NCBI GenBank assembly: GCA_025094145.1 | Contig: JALLLS010000115.1 | Coordinates: forward strand, 25,213-89,212 | Direction: 5' to 3' | Source: Spinellus fusiger | Lineage: Eukaryota > Mucoromycota > Mucoromycetes > Mucorales > Phycomycetaceae | DNA: 64,000 nucleotides | Shown here: positions 23,145 through 35,286 of the stretch, one piece after another | How the letters are laid out: each line of letters starts with the position of its first letter | How positions within the stretch are numbered: position 1 is the stretch's first letter | Translations under genes and position numbers: made by a program | Notes under the pieces: model-generated | The model's database searches: none | What the model saw: the letters and a program-made list of their open reading frames with translations, nothing else | What the model was told of the DNA's origin: nothing

Positions 23145-26100
23145 TCAAGTTTCTTTGGTTACAGATCGGTTGGCGCGTGCTTCCGAGTTGAATCCATCTT
23201 GAATCAAATCTACTTTGTTCTTGGCTTTGTCTGCAGCCCAGATTAACTTACGAACCACACTCATCTTTCTAATCTTGGTAGGTTTGGACAATCGATGCAT
23301 TTCATGGACGTATCTCTCCTCCTCACTTGCTTCACAGTCTCCTTCCAACGCCACTCCCTGCTCATCGTAGGACGTGGCGTTGGAGAGATCTGAGGATTCA
23401 ACGTCTTCCCTCTTCTTTAATTCTTCCTGGACAACGCCTTTTAAGTTTGAGCTTGAACCCGACTCATTCTCCTGGCTCTGCTCCTGGATCCAATGCTGGG
23501 CTTCTGCTCTGAGGGCATCGTTGGAAAACGCATCTGCACCTAACATATCTCTCTTGTAAGAATGTAATTGCGTGTGCAATGGTGAGATTCCTGGTATTAT
23601 TTTCATTCGGAGGGCAATGTGGCCCCTATCGCCTCGAGTCTCCCAATCGTCTTCATTGCGATTGGCTTCTTTGGATTGTTCTGGACAGTGAGAGTGAAGT
23701 CCCAGAACAACCTCCTGCCACTCATTGTCGGGTATATTTTTTAGCCAAAGACGACCTGTTGCCGTGGTGTGGGTTAGTTTTCCCTGTAGAACATGAACAT
23801 AGAGAGCAGTGTGGTATCGCATCGAAAGAGGAAAGTACACAGCCTGATGCCACCAGCCATAGTGAGTTTCCTGGTCCCTGTCTTTGTTGTGGCGTCTTTC
23901 TTTCAGGTGGGGTGACTTGAGACGTTGGCGCAGAGTAGGATCAACATTAAGAGCAAGTACTGCCTTGGTTGAGTTGATATAGCTTTGATCAAAGGGGGGT
24001 CTCAGGTCTCTTAGGTCAAGGTAGTCCATTACCAATGTGCCCACATCTATATTTATATACACAAAGGACTGTGAGATAAGTTGTTGTAGATAGGTCTCCA
24101 CATTCACACACACACACACACACACAAAGAGAAAGAGAGAGAAAAAGTGAGAGAGAGAAAGAGTGAGTACCTGAACCCTGAAGTTCGCGTGGTATAGCAA
24201 GCTTAACAGGCTTATATTTAACTGTTATCAGGACTTTTCCAAATCCAATGCCATTCTCAAGAAGAACCCATTGACGAACTCTCTTGAACTATGTTTATAG
24301 ATACCACATAGAATCCAGTCATCAATAAGTACATGAAGATTCTATTGCCATTTCGTTCTTTCTTTCTTTCACACTTACATTTCCTTTTTGGTCTTTAAGA
24401 AGATCATAGAGAGCCATCTTTTTGGTGCCCAAGACGGGGTTGTTCTCAAAGCTAATGGAGTTCTTGATAGAAATAAGAATAGAAGTACTTTCATAGTCGG
24501 TAATGAAGCGCTCTAATACAGTGTTCCAATGCTAATACATACAATTATAAACTTGTGGATTGTTCTTCTGGATCACTTACGGGTGATGGGTTCTTAGCCT
24601 TTGTGAGTGTTCTTAGCACCTTGGTATCGTTGATGTAGAGAACAGCATACGGACTGACCACTTGATTGGGGCTGTAGGGGTGTTTTTTCTTATCAACCTC
24701 GAGTGTTTCTTGATGCTCAATGGCAAGATCTATTGCCTGATGAATTTGAACACTTAGAATACCTGAAATACACAAAATAAAAACACTATACAGACATGAC
24801 AGCATCATCAACACCGATGGGAAGATTAGCTTACCGTTGGCATGCATAGGGTTAACATCTTCTGATAGTGATTTTTCAGGTGTTTTTTCATGTGTCTTTG
24901 TATTCTCTTTATGGAGAGGCTTGATCTTTGAAGCAGTGTATTTTGGATGGAAGCTAAGTTTGTAATTCAGTTTGACTTTGGATTTTTCTTCAGACTTCTT
25001 GTCAATAGGCGTCCACCTACATTTCAATGTAAGTGATTTACATTCATACATGGAAAAAGAAAGAAAGAAAGAAATTACCCATCAAAAACAACTCGCTCTT
25101 CCTTGGTCCAGTCAGATACATTCCCCAGGTCGTCTACCTGACCAAGCACACACTCTTTTACAGAAATAGATGTGCTTCCCCAAAGATCATCAAATTTGAC
25201 TTTATCTGCATCCCATACTTTGATGTCTACTTTGGTATTGGCAAGAATGTCATCTAATTGAGTTGTTTAATGAGATAGAATAAATAAAGAGTCTATGTTA
25301 TGGACGTCTCTCTCTCTTTACCCTTATTGACTAACACATATAGGATCTCATCCCAGCGTGGATCCTTGTCGTTATTAAGAACACGTGTGCTTGACATAGT
25401 TTTATGGGGCTGGTTACTTAATGACAATGTCACATAAGAATCCTTCATTTCTACAGAAACATACATACATAAGCATTCTAAACAACTTTCTCATCCATTC
25501 AAGACATGCAAAGTCTACCTTGGAGTGACTTTGTTTTCCTTCGGATGGCTTCTCGTACTTCCACTTTGATGACACCAATAGCACGAACATCAATAGCAGC
25601 TGTACACAGAAGTGCATGGATGTCCAATGTCATGCTCTTTGGATCAATGAACTCATTAAACCCAAGGCTGATGGCTTGGTTCATTAATATCTTGATCATG
25701 GGTAGCTTTGAGAGTTTTATATGAATGAATGAATGAAGAAGAAAAATAAAAATCAAGGTGAAGAAATAGAAAGAAAGAAAGAAACATGAGCCTTGGAAAC
25801 TAAGGGCATGGGAACCTGGGGACTAGGAGGAAGAGCTCTTGCTTACTTACATGCATAATGTTGACATGTTGTGTCAAGGGCATAATGGCAGTTTCAATGG
25901 TAGGCATGCTTGTAAAGGCAATGGTCATTTCTGACACAAAAGGTACTTCTGGAGAAGTTAAGATTTTAAACCGTAGTTTTCCAGAAAAAGCGACCAATTC
26001 AGCCCGAATGTCCATAGGGGCATGGACACCAAGATCAAATTGAAGAGCAATGCTAGGAGACTTTGCTTCTGAATCACAGTAGATGTCAAAAGAGGCTGAA

Positions 26101-27538
26101 GGGTGGGCATGGAAACTAAATGAGGCTTCACCAAACTAACGCACAAGTGTCAGTAGAGATAGAAAGATACTGAGAGTACTACTTACTATACTTTCTTCTG
26201 ATTGTCCTGGTAAAGAAGGAAATATACGTATACTAGTCATTGCCCCAACAGTGAGTCCATGGACAGTCAAATGCAATAGAAAGAAAGAAAAAAAGCAAGC
26301 CAACTTACGACTGAATGCGTGGAGCTTGTACACCAATGTCCAGGCCTGTTACTTTGATTGATTTCTTTCACCATAAACAAAGGTGAATATAGATGCTTCC
26401 ATGACACATTCAACTATAAATACCAACAAGAGATACTTACAATAAAGCCTGGTATAACTGTCTTTAGTGTGTCTTGCAGGAAGACTTCCACAAACGCAAA
26501 GAAATCAGGATCAATGCTTCTCCATATCTTTTCCACTATAAAATTGAGCCATTCTGTTGATTCTCCTTCTGAGGTATACAGCTTATATATATATATATAG
26601 AGAGAGAGAGAGAATCATTAGTATTCTTCTTCTCCTACAATGGATTGTTTTTTCTTTCTTACTGATGGGATATCCTTGTGTTGGGTGAACTCCCATCCCA
26701 AATCTACTCTCGTCTTCTTTCTCGTATATGTGAAAATTAATAAGGCTAAGCTTTTGGTGAATAATCCTATCTTTCTCTCTTTCTCTGTTTATACGAATTT
26801 ACCTATGACTGTAAAGAGGATGCCAAAATTAAATCTTCCACACAGATAGCAAGCGGCACATACAGCTGCAATGCACTTTAATGTCTTGTTTTCTACCGCA
26901 CTGATTATTTTAGCAGGATCCACAGGTTCAAGGGAAAAAGAAGAACTCGACTGAGACTCCAGAAGAGTGTCGTAATCCTGTCGATATTCCTTTGAACCTG
27001 CAGTAGGACTTTTTCTGATAGCTTGTCTATTCTCATCGTTCTTTATTGTCTTTAATGTTTTCATGGTTTCATGATGAGCTTTCTGTAGCTCTTTTATAAA
27101 TTTATAAATTTATAAATATAAATATAAATATAAAACAAAGAACAAGACAAAAAAGATGAGAATTATTCCACAAGTACCATAGATTTTTTTTATTCTTATT
27201 CTTTTCCAATTACCTTTTCCCAAGGAAGGGTCTTGCATGGAATATTGCTGATCTACTTTCTCTAATCCCTTGCTATCAGAGCAAATGTTTGATAGGGAGA
27301 GACTAGATAAGCTTTCTTCTTCCCTTTGTTCATTTTCTTTCCCTTTATCATTCCCATGATGGCTTGCCGTAGTCACCTCACCAAGTTCATCAATGGTATT
27401 TCCAGATGCTTGTGCTTGTGGTGGTGAATCCTCAGTATTAGCATGGGATCTTAGCTTTTCCATCTCCTCAATATTCATGTGCTGTCTTGCTTTTGTTTTC
27501 ATATTGCCCTCTCGGTTGGACTTTGTGGTTGAATTCAT
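23145..27538 (-). CDS. SMP- and C2-domain ER membrane protein (Mug190/tricalbin type)
   Basis: The architecture fits membrane-contact-site lipid-transfer proteins (tricalbins, extended synaptotagmins, S. pombe Mug190). Fifteen exons total 3273 nt and 1090 residues: 27538-27214, 27090-26803, 26766-26663, 26581-26441, 26364-26309, 26232-26187, 26135-25851, 25705-25519, 25450-25322, 25253-25079, 25016-24835, 24762-24581, 24531-24379, 24288-24171 and 24046-23145. An acidic disordered N-terminus (1 to about 110) is followed by hydrophobic membrane segments (about 170-225), an SMP-like domain (about 240-450, with TGLDIGVQAPRI) and C2 domains (for example STRVLNNDKDPRWDE; VSPYAVLYINDTKVLRT; WVLLENGIGFGKV). 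The last exon carries further C2-like sequence and a charged tail. Intron 2 by this model is only 36 nt and is the least certain junction. The 3' end converges with the NBR1-like gene 270 bp away. Confidence 0.85.
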
Positions 27539-28052
27539 TCTGATCAGTTGAGTTTGCTTGTAGTTTATAGTTCAAGGAATAGAGAAAGAAAAACACTCTT
27601 CGTGAAGAGGAAAATAGTTCAAGAGATAAATAGTAGATGCCATTCCGCAACCATCAGTGATGATATGTTATGCTGTCATAAAATTACCTGCTATAGTAAA
27701 GAGCAATTGAGTTGAATCACAGCATTTATCCAATACATGAAGTAATGGAGAAACCTCCATGTCTTTGATAAGGCAACGGTCGTACACACAAACGCCCCGC
27801 TACGAATCCTGTCATTGAATCAGCATGAGTGCATAATAAACAAGTGAATACCAAAGTGAATAGGGAAATCAATCAATCAAAAAATAAAAAATAAAAAACA
27901 ACATGTCTGAATAAACCAGGCCTTTTTTTTCACTATTGTATTTTTTTTTCATTATTATTAACGATTAAATAAGTGGAGTAAAGAAAAAGAAAAGCAATAT
28001 AAAATAAAAACAATATAAAATATGATACATTGGGCCATGGATTGCATTCTAT
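27539..28052. other. intergenic region (promoter of the SMP-C2 gene, 3' end of YND1)
   Basis: About 510 bp of AT-rich sequence with A and T homopolymer runs (27880-27960) and no supported gene. It must contain the promoter of the minus-strand gene starting at 27538 and the 3' untranslated end of the apyrase gene. Confidence 0.4.
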
Positions 28053-30666
28053 CTAATCCATGCCCTCCTCCCGCCTTGCTGTCCATGCCACTCTTCGCTC
28101 ATCTAGACTGCCACGAGGACTAGCCCTTGGACTAGCACCACTCGAAAGCCAAGCAGTAGACGCAGGAGGAATAGGAGCTGGTACAGGAGACGCAGTGGTT
28201 TCTGGCACACTGTCACTCATGTACTCCTCCTCGTCTGATATTTCCTGAATAACAAAGCCAACACGAGATCGGGAGGTGTTCAAGAGAGGCTCCCCCGGAC
28301 TAGAAATAAGAGGCTGTCGACTAACATTGGCTTCTGGTGAAAAGTGATTAAGATTGGGTGAGCTGCTGTTTCTTGTGAGATTGGGTGAGCTTCCATTGCG
28401 ATTCGCCAGACCAAGGACAGAGGGAGTTCTAAAGGGTAAAATGCTGGATCCTTCTACTGTTTGGCCATGGATCATATGGTTTAGGTTATGACTGTCTCCA
28501 CTGTATCTTTTCTTGCTCCAGTATTTCATTGACACTGCACTGGGGGATTTGGTGGAGATGCCAAGGGTAGCATGTGAGTGGGCGGGTTGCATATAGATAG
28601 ACACACTTTCGCCTGGTGCTGCAGTGTCAGGCAGAGTGTCTATTTCTACCATGGGGAGACTGGTGGAGTAATTACGGGTGCGAAGTAGACGGGATCCCCA
28701 ATAGCGCACTGTAAGCATCGATTGAGACAGCCGACTCGATAAGACTTGAGTAATAGAAGAAGTACTGGGGCGTCCTGGACCTGCTGCTATTGGACCCAAC
28801 AGTCCTCCATTGACACCAGCCTCTACACGATGGTATTCTGTATCGAAACGTCGTTTTCTTCGTGCGTTTTTGAAAAGATAGATAATGAACCCAATACAGA
28901 GTACCATCAGTACTACCATGACTAGGCTCGTGAAAGACGGGTTGTTCATTAAACTCTTTAGAGAGCGCCCGCTTCCTTGGTTTACACCCAAGGTAGGCCC
29001 AAGGTTCTTCATTGGAGGGGGTCTAGAGGACTGAAGAGTGTCTGGAAGTGTGTGCTCACTTTCATCATCCGTGTCATGTCCTTGATATCGATCAGGGGTA
29101 TCTGACAGGGGGATTTGGTTTGCTACATGAAGCAGCATTGCCCCCAGTGTCCACGACACTTGAATATCATTAATGGTATCAATGCTTTGGAATGGAGGGT
29201 TCCAGTTCTTTGCCTCTACACTCTCAATGGATTGTTCTAGCAGCTCTTTATCGTGTTGGGGTCCATGTCCTCCAGGATCCACAATGCGAGGAATCTCAAT
29301 GCCGTCATGAAGTACATTGACAATCCATGCTGACTTAAAGCACTGCAGTTGATAGCGATGAAGTTCTACTGGGTCCATGGCCTGATTCTCTTTTAAAAAC
29401 TCATCCCAGTTCTTTGCACAATAATCTGTAGCCTTTTTTTCATATTCTGAGAAATCGTACATTCCTCCCAGACCAAGGATGTCATGAGAGGAGTACCAGT
29501 ACTCAGAAATCCCTACAAACTTATTGACAGACCAGTCAATGTGAGGTGTGTGCACACCATTGAATAGACAAGGCTCTTGTGGACAATGGATGGTTTTGTT
29601 CAAGAGTGGCATTGTGTATTTCATGCACTCTTCAAACACACCTGTACCGTGCAGACTGAGGGAAATACTAGTAGAGTGTGAATCTGTGATATTTAGATTG
29701 CGAGAGAGACATGGATCGTTCAAATGAAGTGTATGATGCTCATCCAACAGGTTTTTACCCTCTGATGCAATATGGGCTTCCTTTACTCTCTCCTCCAAGT
29801 ACCGTCTTCGTGCTTCATTGCTGCCATACCCAAGAAACGTTGTAACAAACACATCGTATTTTACCAAAGTGCCATCTAATGTTCTCAATGAAATCGTTGT
29901 TAGATCATGCATATGCTCTTGCTTTTGGTGGTGTTCAGGCTCAAAGGCGATCTGTGCACTAGCTCCTCCCATATCTAAAAACCCAAAGGTGTGGTGCTGT
30001 TCTCTCTCTGTTGTCTTTATATACGCCTGTATGCTGGTATCGAATCCACCCATCAGATAGTTGACACCCACCCACCCATACACACCCTCTAGTTCACCAG
30101 AGATGACCTGTATGTGGGTGTCGCAGTCACTCATAAAGAAGGGTGTGTTTTTTGTGATGTATCGGCATGCACTGTCCAACACAGCTTGTTGCTCAACAAA
30201 AGGCAATAGACGCATTCCAGCAGTAGCCATAAGGAAGATGGGGGTTGTAGAGTGTGCTTCTTTGGGTACTACTTCTGTGGCAAACTCCAAAAGAGAGCTT
30301 AGATGTCCTCCTACTTCAGCAGGCTTACTGCCATAGGTGGATATGCCTAATAAAATAGCACAATAGCAGAGGAAAGAGCAAGAGATGAGGAGAGAGGTCA
30401 GGCTCTGTCCATGTCTACACCTGTGCATAGTGTCCTGCAGCAGATCAACACTTGCCTGGTTCTTCCCTACGAGTCCACTTGAGTCCGTGTTGATCTCCAC
30501 GCTCTACTGTCGGCACCTTTCCCTGTAGTTCTTCTAGTGAACTGACGGCCTTGAGGTGTTCATGATCCTTCCAAGAATAAACATAGATTCTAGATCCAGA
30601 AGATCCGCAGTCTATAATCACACCATAAGAACGGTTTTCCTCCCATGACTGTAGCGATGAATCCAT
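28053..30666 (-). CDS. YND1: Ynd1-type apyrase (GDA1/CD39 nucleoside phosphatase)
   Basis: GDA1/CD39 enzymes hydrolyse nucleoside di- and triphosphates in the Golgi lumen, removing the nucleotide products of glycosylation. Two exons (30666-30456, 30346-28053) give 2505 nt and 834 residues. Apyrase conserved regions are visible: IIDCGSSGSR at 17-26, MATAGMRLL, GVNYLMG and FLDMGGASAQIAF. A single membrane segment at about 528-548 (VMVVLMVLCIGFIIYLF), followed by RRKRR and a long Ser-rich cytosolic tail, matches the Ynd1 layout with no N-terminal anchor. The intron is GC-AG: donor GCAAGT after CCAG, acceptor TTATTAG. This rebuilds the family's PGIS junction. A GT donor slightly upstream also keeps frame but removes the conserved Pro-Gly. 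The ATG at 30666 is the only Met before the first motif. Confidence 0.92.
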
Positions 30667-31039
30667 ATATATAGATATATACAAAAAGGGCTTCTAAAAG
30701 GATAAATATATATGTGTATCTATAAAAACAAAAACAAAAACAAAAACAAAAACAAAAACAAAAAAAGTGGAATGCACGGGAGATGATGAGACGATGATGT
30801 TTTTGGGTTGAGTTGCTTAGATACCATCACTAAGAAAAGCCCGCTCATGACATTGGAACACCGACAGCAACAAAATAAATCCTTGGAGATTTATCCTAAA
30901 ATGGATATTATAGATCTACTCTCGACGAATTAAGTGGCGGAATTGCGACATCGCAGCCACACATCTCCCTTTAATCGTACTCTTTTTTTTCTTTTTTTTT
31001 TCCTTCTCTTGACCCGTCTTCTTGTTTCTATTATCTACA
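30667..31039. promoter_or_regulatory. divergent promoter between YND1 and the SLC35F5-like gene
   Basis: 373 bp between two oppositely transcribed genes. It contains an (AAAAAC)n run (30728-30765), a GC-rich centre and a T-rich tract (30980-31015) before the plus-strand start. No specific factor site is recognised. The promoter role is inferred from gene orientation only. Confidence 0.5.
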
Positions 31040-32548
31040 ATGCCAACACAACAGCTCCGAAGACGTTATTTAGGAGGTGTTCTTGCACTATTGGGGGTTG
31101 TGTTTATATGGGTGTCTTCTTCTTTTGTTATGAATGTAAGGGCTTATTACTGCTGAGACAAAAGGAGGTTGTAGTAGCAGGGTTTATTCACACAAAAACA
31201 GAGTATCTTTGGAGAACAGAAATATAACAAGCCTTTCTTGATCACCTATCTCAATACAGCCACCTTCTCGTTCTATTTGGTGCCTCTGCTCTTTCGGAAA
31301 AGAACAGACTACACTACAGAAGAGACTGCAAAGTAGGTTTGCTGCTCTGTAAACTCTTCCTCAAACTCATTGATAGACTTCTGACGCCTCACGTGGAAGC
31401 AGTAAGTCAACACACACACACACTAAAAACAGGGATTCTTATGAATTAGCTGACAAACACACAGATTGAGGCAAGATCCTTGGTAGGAAGTGCTTCTCTC
31501 CTTGAACAAACACAACCTGCCTTGACAGTCTCCAAGCTCAGCACAAAACAAACAATAAAACTGAGTCTGGCATTTTGTATTCTGTGGTTCTTTGCAAATT
31601 ACACAACAAATGCTAGTCTGGCTTACACAAGTGTTGGGAGTAGTACAATTCTTGCCTCTATGTCTGGTAAGTTCAAAGAAATAGTGGAATAGAAAGTAAT
31701 TCAAGTGAGATAAGGTCTTTTTACACTTGGCATTGGTGCTGCCTTTGGTGTTGAAAAGTTAAATCTCATCAAAATAGTGGCAGTGGGTGTAAGGTAAAAA
31801 AAAAAGATAAACACTATTACAGTCCAATGCCATTTCCCGTGTCTCATTCCTTCTTCTTATCCAGTCTTACGGGTGTGATTCTTGTCTCTTACTCTGATCA
31901 AACAAGTGTTCCTACTGTGAGTGAAGAGTACCGTGCTCCCTCTCCTCTTGTGGGGGATTTGCTGGCACTGTTTGGTGCAGTGTTCTATGGCGGTTATACT
32001 ACCATGTTGAAGCTGAGAATTGGAGATGAGTCCCGTATCAATATGCCACTGTTCTTTGGATTTGTTGGCACATTCAACGTTGTCTTGCTATGGCCAGCAT
32101 TCCCTATTCTCCACTATCTTGGACTCGAGACATTTGAACTGCCTCCTTCTCCTATTGTATGGTTAATGATTCTATTGAATGCATTTGTGGGGACTTTTCT
32201 GTAAGTTGTTTTGGATGGTGTGGAATGTTGGGTAGCTCATTCCTTTGTAGATCAGACTATCTGTGGCTGCTATCTATGCTTATGACATCTCCTTTGGTGG
32301 TGACCTTGGGGATTTCTCTTACGGTAATTGGAAGAAAGAGAGAGACATAATGCTCATACACTATTGGCTAGATTCCTCTTGCCTTAATAGGAGATATCCT
32401 GTTAAAGCAGATTATACCTGGCATGGTTTATGCCGCGGGGGCTTTGTTAGTAGGCATTGGGTTCTTTATGGTGAATATGGATGCTCTTCGTGAAGTAGAA
32501 GATACGCCCTATGTTGCAGAACAAGAAGACTTCAACGCCTATTCATAA
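31040..32548 (+). CDS. SLC35F5/Thi74-like EamA-family membrane transporter
   Basis: A drug/metabolite-transporter superfamily protein related to vertebrate SLC35F5 and yeast Thi74/YML018C; the substrate is not established. Eight exons (31040-31135, 31220-31332, 31377-31401, 31465-31666, 31715-31793, 31865-32200, 32251-32323, 32372-32548) give 1101 nt and 366 residues. Family landmarks are the first helix (LGGVLALLGVVFIWVSSSF), KPFLITYLNTATFSFYL, ANYTTNASLAYTSVGSSTIL (classic SLC35F repeat), GVILVSYSD, LLALFGAVFYGGYTTMLK and PLALIGDILLK. About ten hydrophobic segments are seen. One exon is only 25 nt, and introns are 44-84 nt. The protein ends with an acidic cytosolic tail. Confidence 0.9.
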
Positions 32549-33030
32549 CACTCTCCCTCTCCCTTCATGCATACTAATTATAGTGTGTTATTTATTGTCT
32601 TTACCTATATCTTTCTCCTTCTCTCCTCTATTTACTGCGTTTACTATGTAGTAATTGTAGATAATACAACTATTTAATCTTTCTCTCTTTTGTTATCCAT
32701 TTCCAAGCACAGGCATTGGTATTCTATTGCCATTCTACTGCCACTCTACTGCCATTCTACTGTTGTTGCTATGGTTACAATAACCATTGGCCCTGTAGCC
32801 GTCTTTGTAGTCATAGTAACAGAAAGAATATAAAAGACATGTATTGCATTGCATTAATGTCCTTGGAGGGGATATGCAGTGTGCGGATCGGACCCACCCA
32901 TACAACGGACAGTGCCGGACTAGCAGCGTGTGACGTGGCAATTGAATTGCATTGAATTACCAATGGGAGACAAGACCCATTCCCTTTGGAGAATAACTGT
33001 GGTGTGGATTGCTTCGTTGTCCTATTTCTA
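32549..33030. other. intergenic region and WBP1 promoter
   Basis: About 480 bp. Imperfect TTCTATTGCCA/TTCTACTGCCA repeats occur at 32720-32762. No gene is supported. The region should include the SLC35F5-like gene's 3' end and the WBP1 promoter. Confidence 0.4.
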
Positions 33031-34682
33031 ATGAAGAGCCTCATCTCACTCACAGCCCTTGTGCTGTCGACACTGACTGTCTTTGTGTCTGTAGCAGAGT
33101 CAAAGTCTGTTAGTGGAAACAACGTACTTGTTCTGTTGGACAGCACTGCCCACAGAAATGCCTATTCGCGTCTGTGGCAAACCCTCTATGGTAAACTCCC
33201 ATGATGTACTTTCTATGCTTATCTGGAGCAGATCGCGACTTTAAGCTTAGTTTTATAAGTGCCAGTGAGGAAAACATACCTCTGTATTATTTTGGAGAGC
33301 CCATATACCAGCACATTCTTCATTTTGCTCCAACGACAGGCAGTATGTAACAACAGAGAAAGAAAAAGAAAAAGAAAAGAAAAACAACTCACACTCTTCT
33401 TCTCAGGCTCAGCTACACATAAGCACATCAACACCATAGAGCTCGTCAAGTTTGTTAACAAGGGAGGCAATCTTTTAGTGGCAGCCTCAAAGGATGTGAA
33501 GCAGACTGTACGTGATGTGGCGAGTGAATTTGATATTGAGTTTGATCCTGCTGGTAAACACGTCTTTGACACAACTGCCTACAATGTATCTTCTGAGCAC
33601 GACATTATTCTGACGAGCCAAGTGGTGGCTCCTCACTCCATCATCCCCAAAGACCTTGGTGCAGCACCTATTGTCTACAGTGGTATTGGTCTTACTGTTG
33701 GACAGGTGCCATTGGTCAATCGAGTCCTGAGCTCAGAGAAGAGTGCCTTTGTAGCAAAACAGTACACAAAGGGTGTGTCTGATGTAGATACTGTGGATCT
33801 TGTAGGTGCTTTCCAGGCACGAAACTCTGCACGAGCCACCTTTGTTGGTTCGCTTGATCTCTTTTCAGACAAGTAATTATCTTTCCAAAGTAGATGTAGA
33901 TATAAAGAACAGCAACAACAACAACAAAACGGAGACTAATGACGTCTTGGTTAGGTTCTTTGATGCACCTGTTAAGAGAAAACAAAGCAATGGTGATGTT
34001 GTAAAGTAAGTATGCTGACAATGTGATCCATGACCAATGACAGTACGATAGATTCAAAAAGTCAGGCAATGAAGCCTTTGTGACAGAGTTAATCAAATGG
34101 ACTTTCCAAGAGAAGAGTGTTCTCAAGGTGATTGATCATCGTCATCACAAGGCCAATCATACTGAACAGCCCAGTTATTATCGCATCAAAGACGACATGG
34201 TATGTGTTTTGTAATAGAACACTTATAGACAGGTGAATCTAATGTAATCTTATGACTAGGTGTATGCATTGGAGATATCTGAATACGTGGATGATCACTG
34301 GGTGCCCTTCAAAGCAGATGATATTCAGCTGGAGTTTATTATGTTAGATCCCTACATTCGCACTACTCTTAAGCAGGTGCCTGTGGGTCCCCAACATCAC
34401 TATGGAAGATTCAAAGCCCATGTCCAACTGCCTGATGTCTATGGTGTGTTTACTTTTCGTGTGAACTACAAAAGAGCAGGGTTTACCTATGTGTTGGCTG
34501 AGGATGTCGTGGCTATTCGACCTTTTAGACACGACGAATACCCCCGCTTCTTGACAGCTGCTTATCCCTACTATACATCTGTGGGTAGTATGGTTGTTGG
34601 ATTCTTGGTATTTAGTGCTGTGTGGCTGTCCACATGGGGTGGAAGAGCATTGGAAAAGACGGAAAAGACAAAGAAGAACTAA
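33031..34682 (+). CDS. WBP1: oligosaccharyltransferase subunit WBP1/OST48
   Basis: WBP1/OST48 is a non-catalytic, single-pass subunit of the same ER oligosaccharyltransferase as STT3. Six exons (33031-33190, 33232-33342, 33407-33872, 33955-34005, 34052-34199, 34260-34682) give 1359 nt and 452 residues. It has an N-terminal signal peptide (residues 1-23), then NVLVLLDSTAHRNAYSRLWQ, FVNKGGNLLVAASKDV, FDIEFDPAGKHVFD, ARATFVGSLDLFSDKFF and LPDVYGVFTFRVNYKRAGFTY. Near the C-terminus are YTSVGSMVVGFLVFSAVWL as the membrane anchor and a short Lys-rich tail (KTEKTKKN) resembling a dilysine ER-retrieval signal. For exon 2 the GTATGT donor at 33343 was preferred to an adjacent GC. An upstream in-frame ATG (32986) would only add residues before the signal peptide. 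Confidence 0.95.
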
Positions 34683-35286
34683 AGAAGGGATGATTGGAAT
34701 GAATCTTCTTAAAGGATGACTAGCTGGCTGTATTTTTATAGTGAAGCAGAAAAAGAAACAAGAGTGCAATCATAGACTATACATATAATTGTCTGCTATT
34801 CTTTACATACATTTCTATCTATTAAATGAGGATAGAAATACAGACAGACCCTATGGATAAAGAGAGAGAGAGAGAGAAAGAGAGAGAAAGAGAGAGAAAC
34901 TCAGGCTTATCCCTCCTGCTTCACCAATACAAATGGTGATACTAGTCCAAGTAGACATCTGGCTCTTATTAAAATACATACATTTGAGATCCATGGATTC
35001 TGATCTCTTTCTGTATAAACATACCAATCCAACACGGGGTAATAGCAATCATCTATAGGAGCAGCACAAAGGATAAGAGTCTAATAAGAAGGAAGAGAAG
35101 GTGGGTGGGCTATTCGTGTTCTATAGTAATATACATATAAACTCTTTCAGCCAGAGCAGTATGTGAGATGTGTCTGCCATTCCATACATACATACATTTA
35201 TGTACTAATTTATAACCACTATTCAACATGAGTAACGCTCCATTTCCTCTCTTTCTATCCATCTTCACTTATACCACAAGCCTACA
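34683..35286. other. intergenic region with GA-rich repeat
   Basis: About 600 bp without a gene. A purine-rich (GAGA)n tract lies at 34861-34900. CATA repeats (35184-35197) and T-rich DNA precede the next start. Confidence 0.45.
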
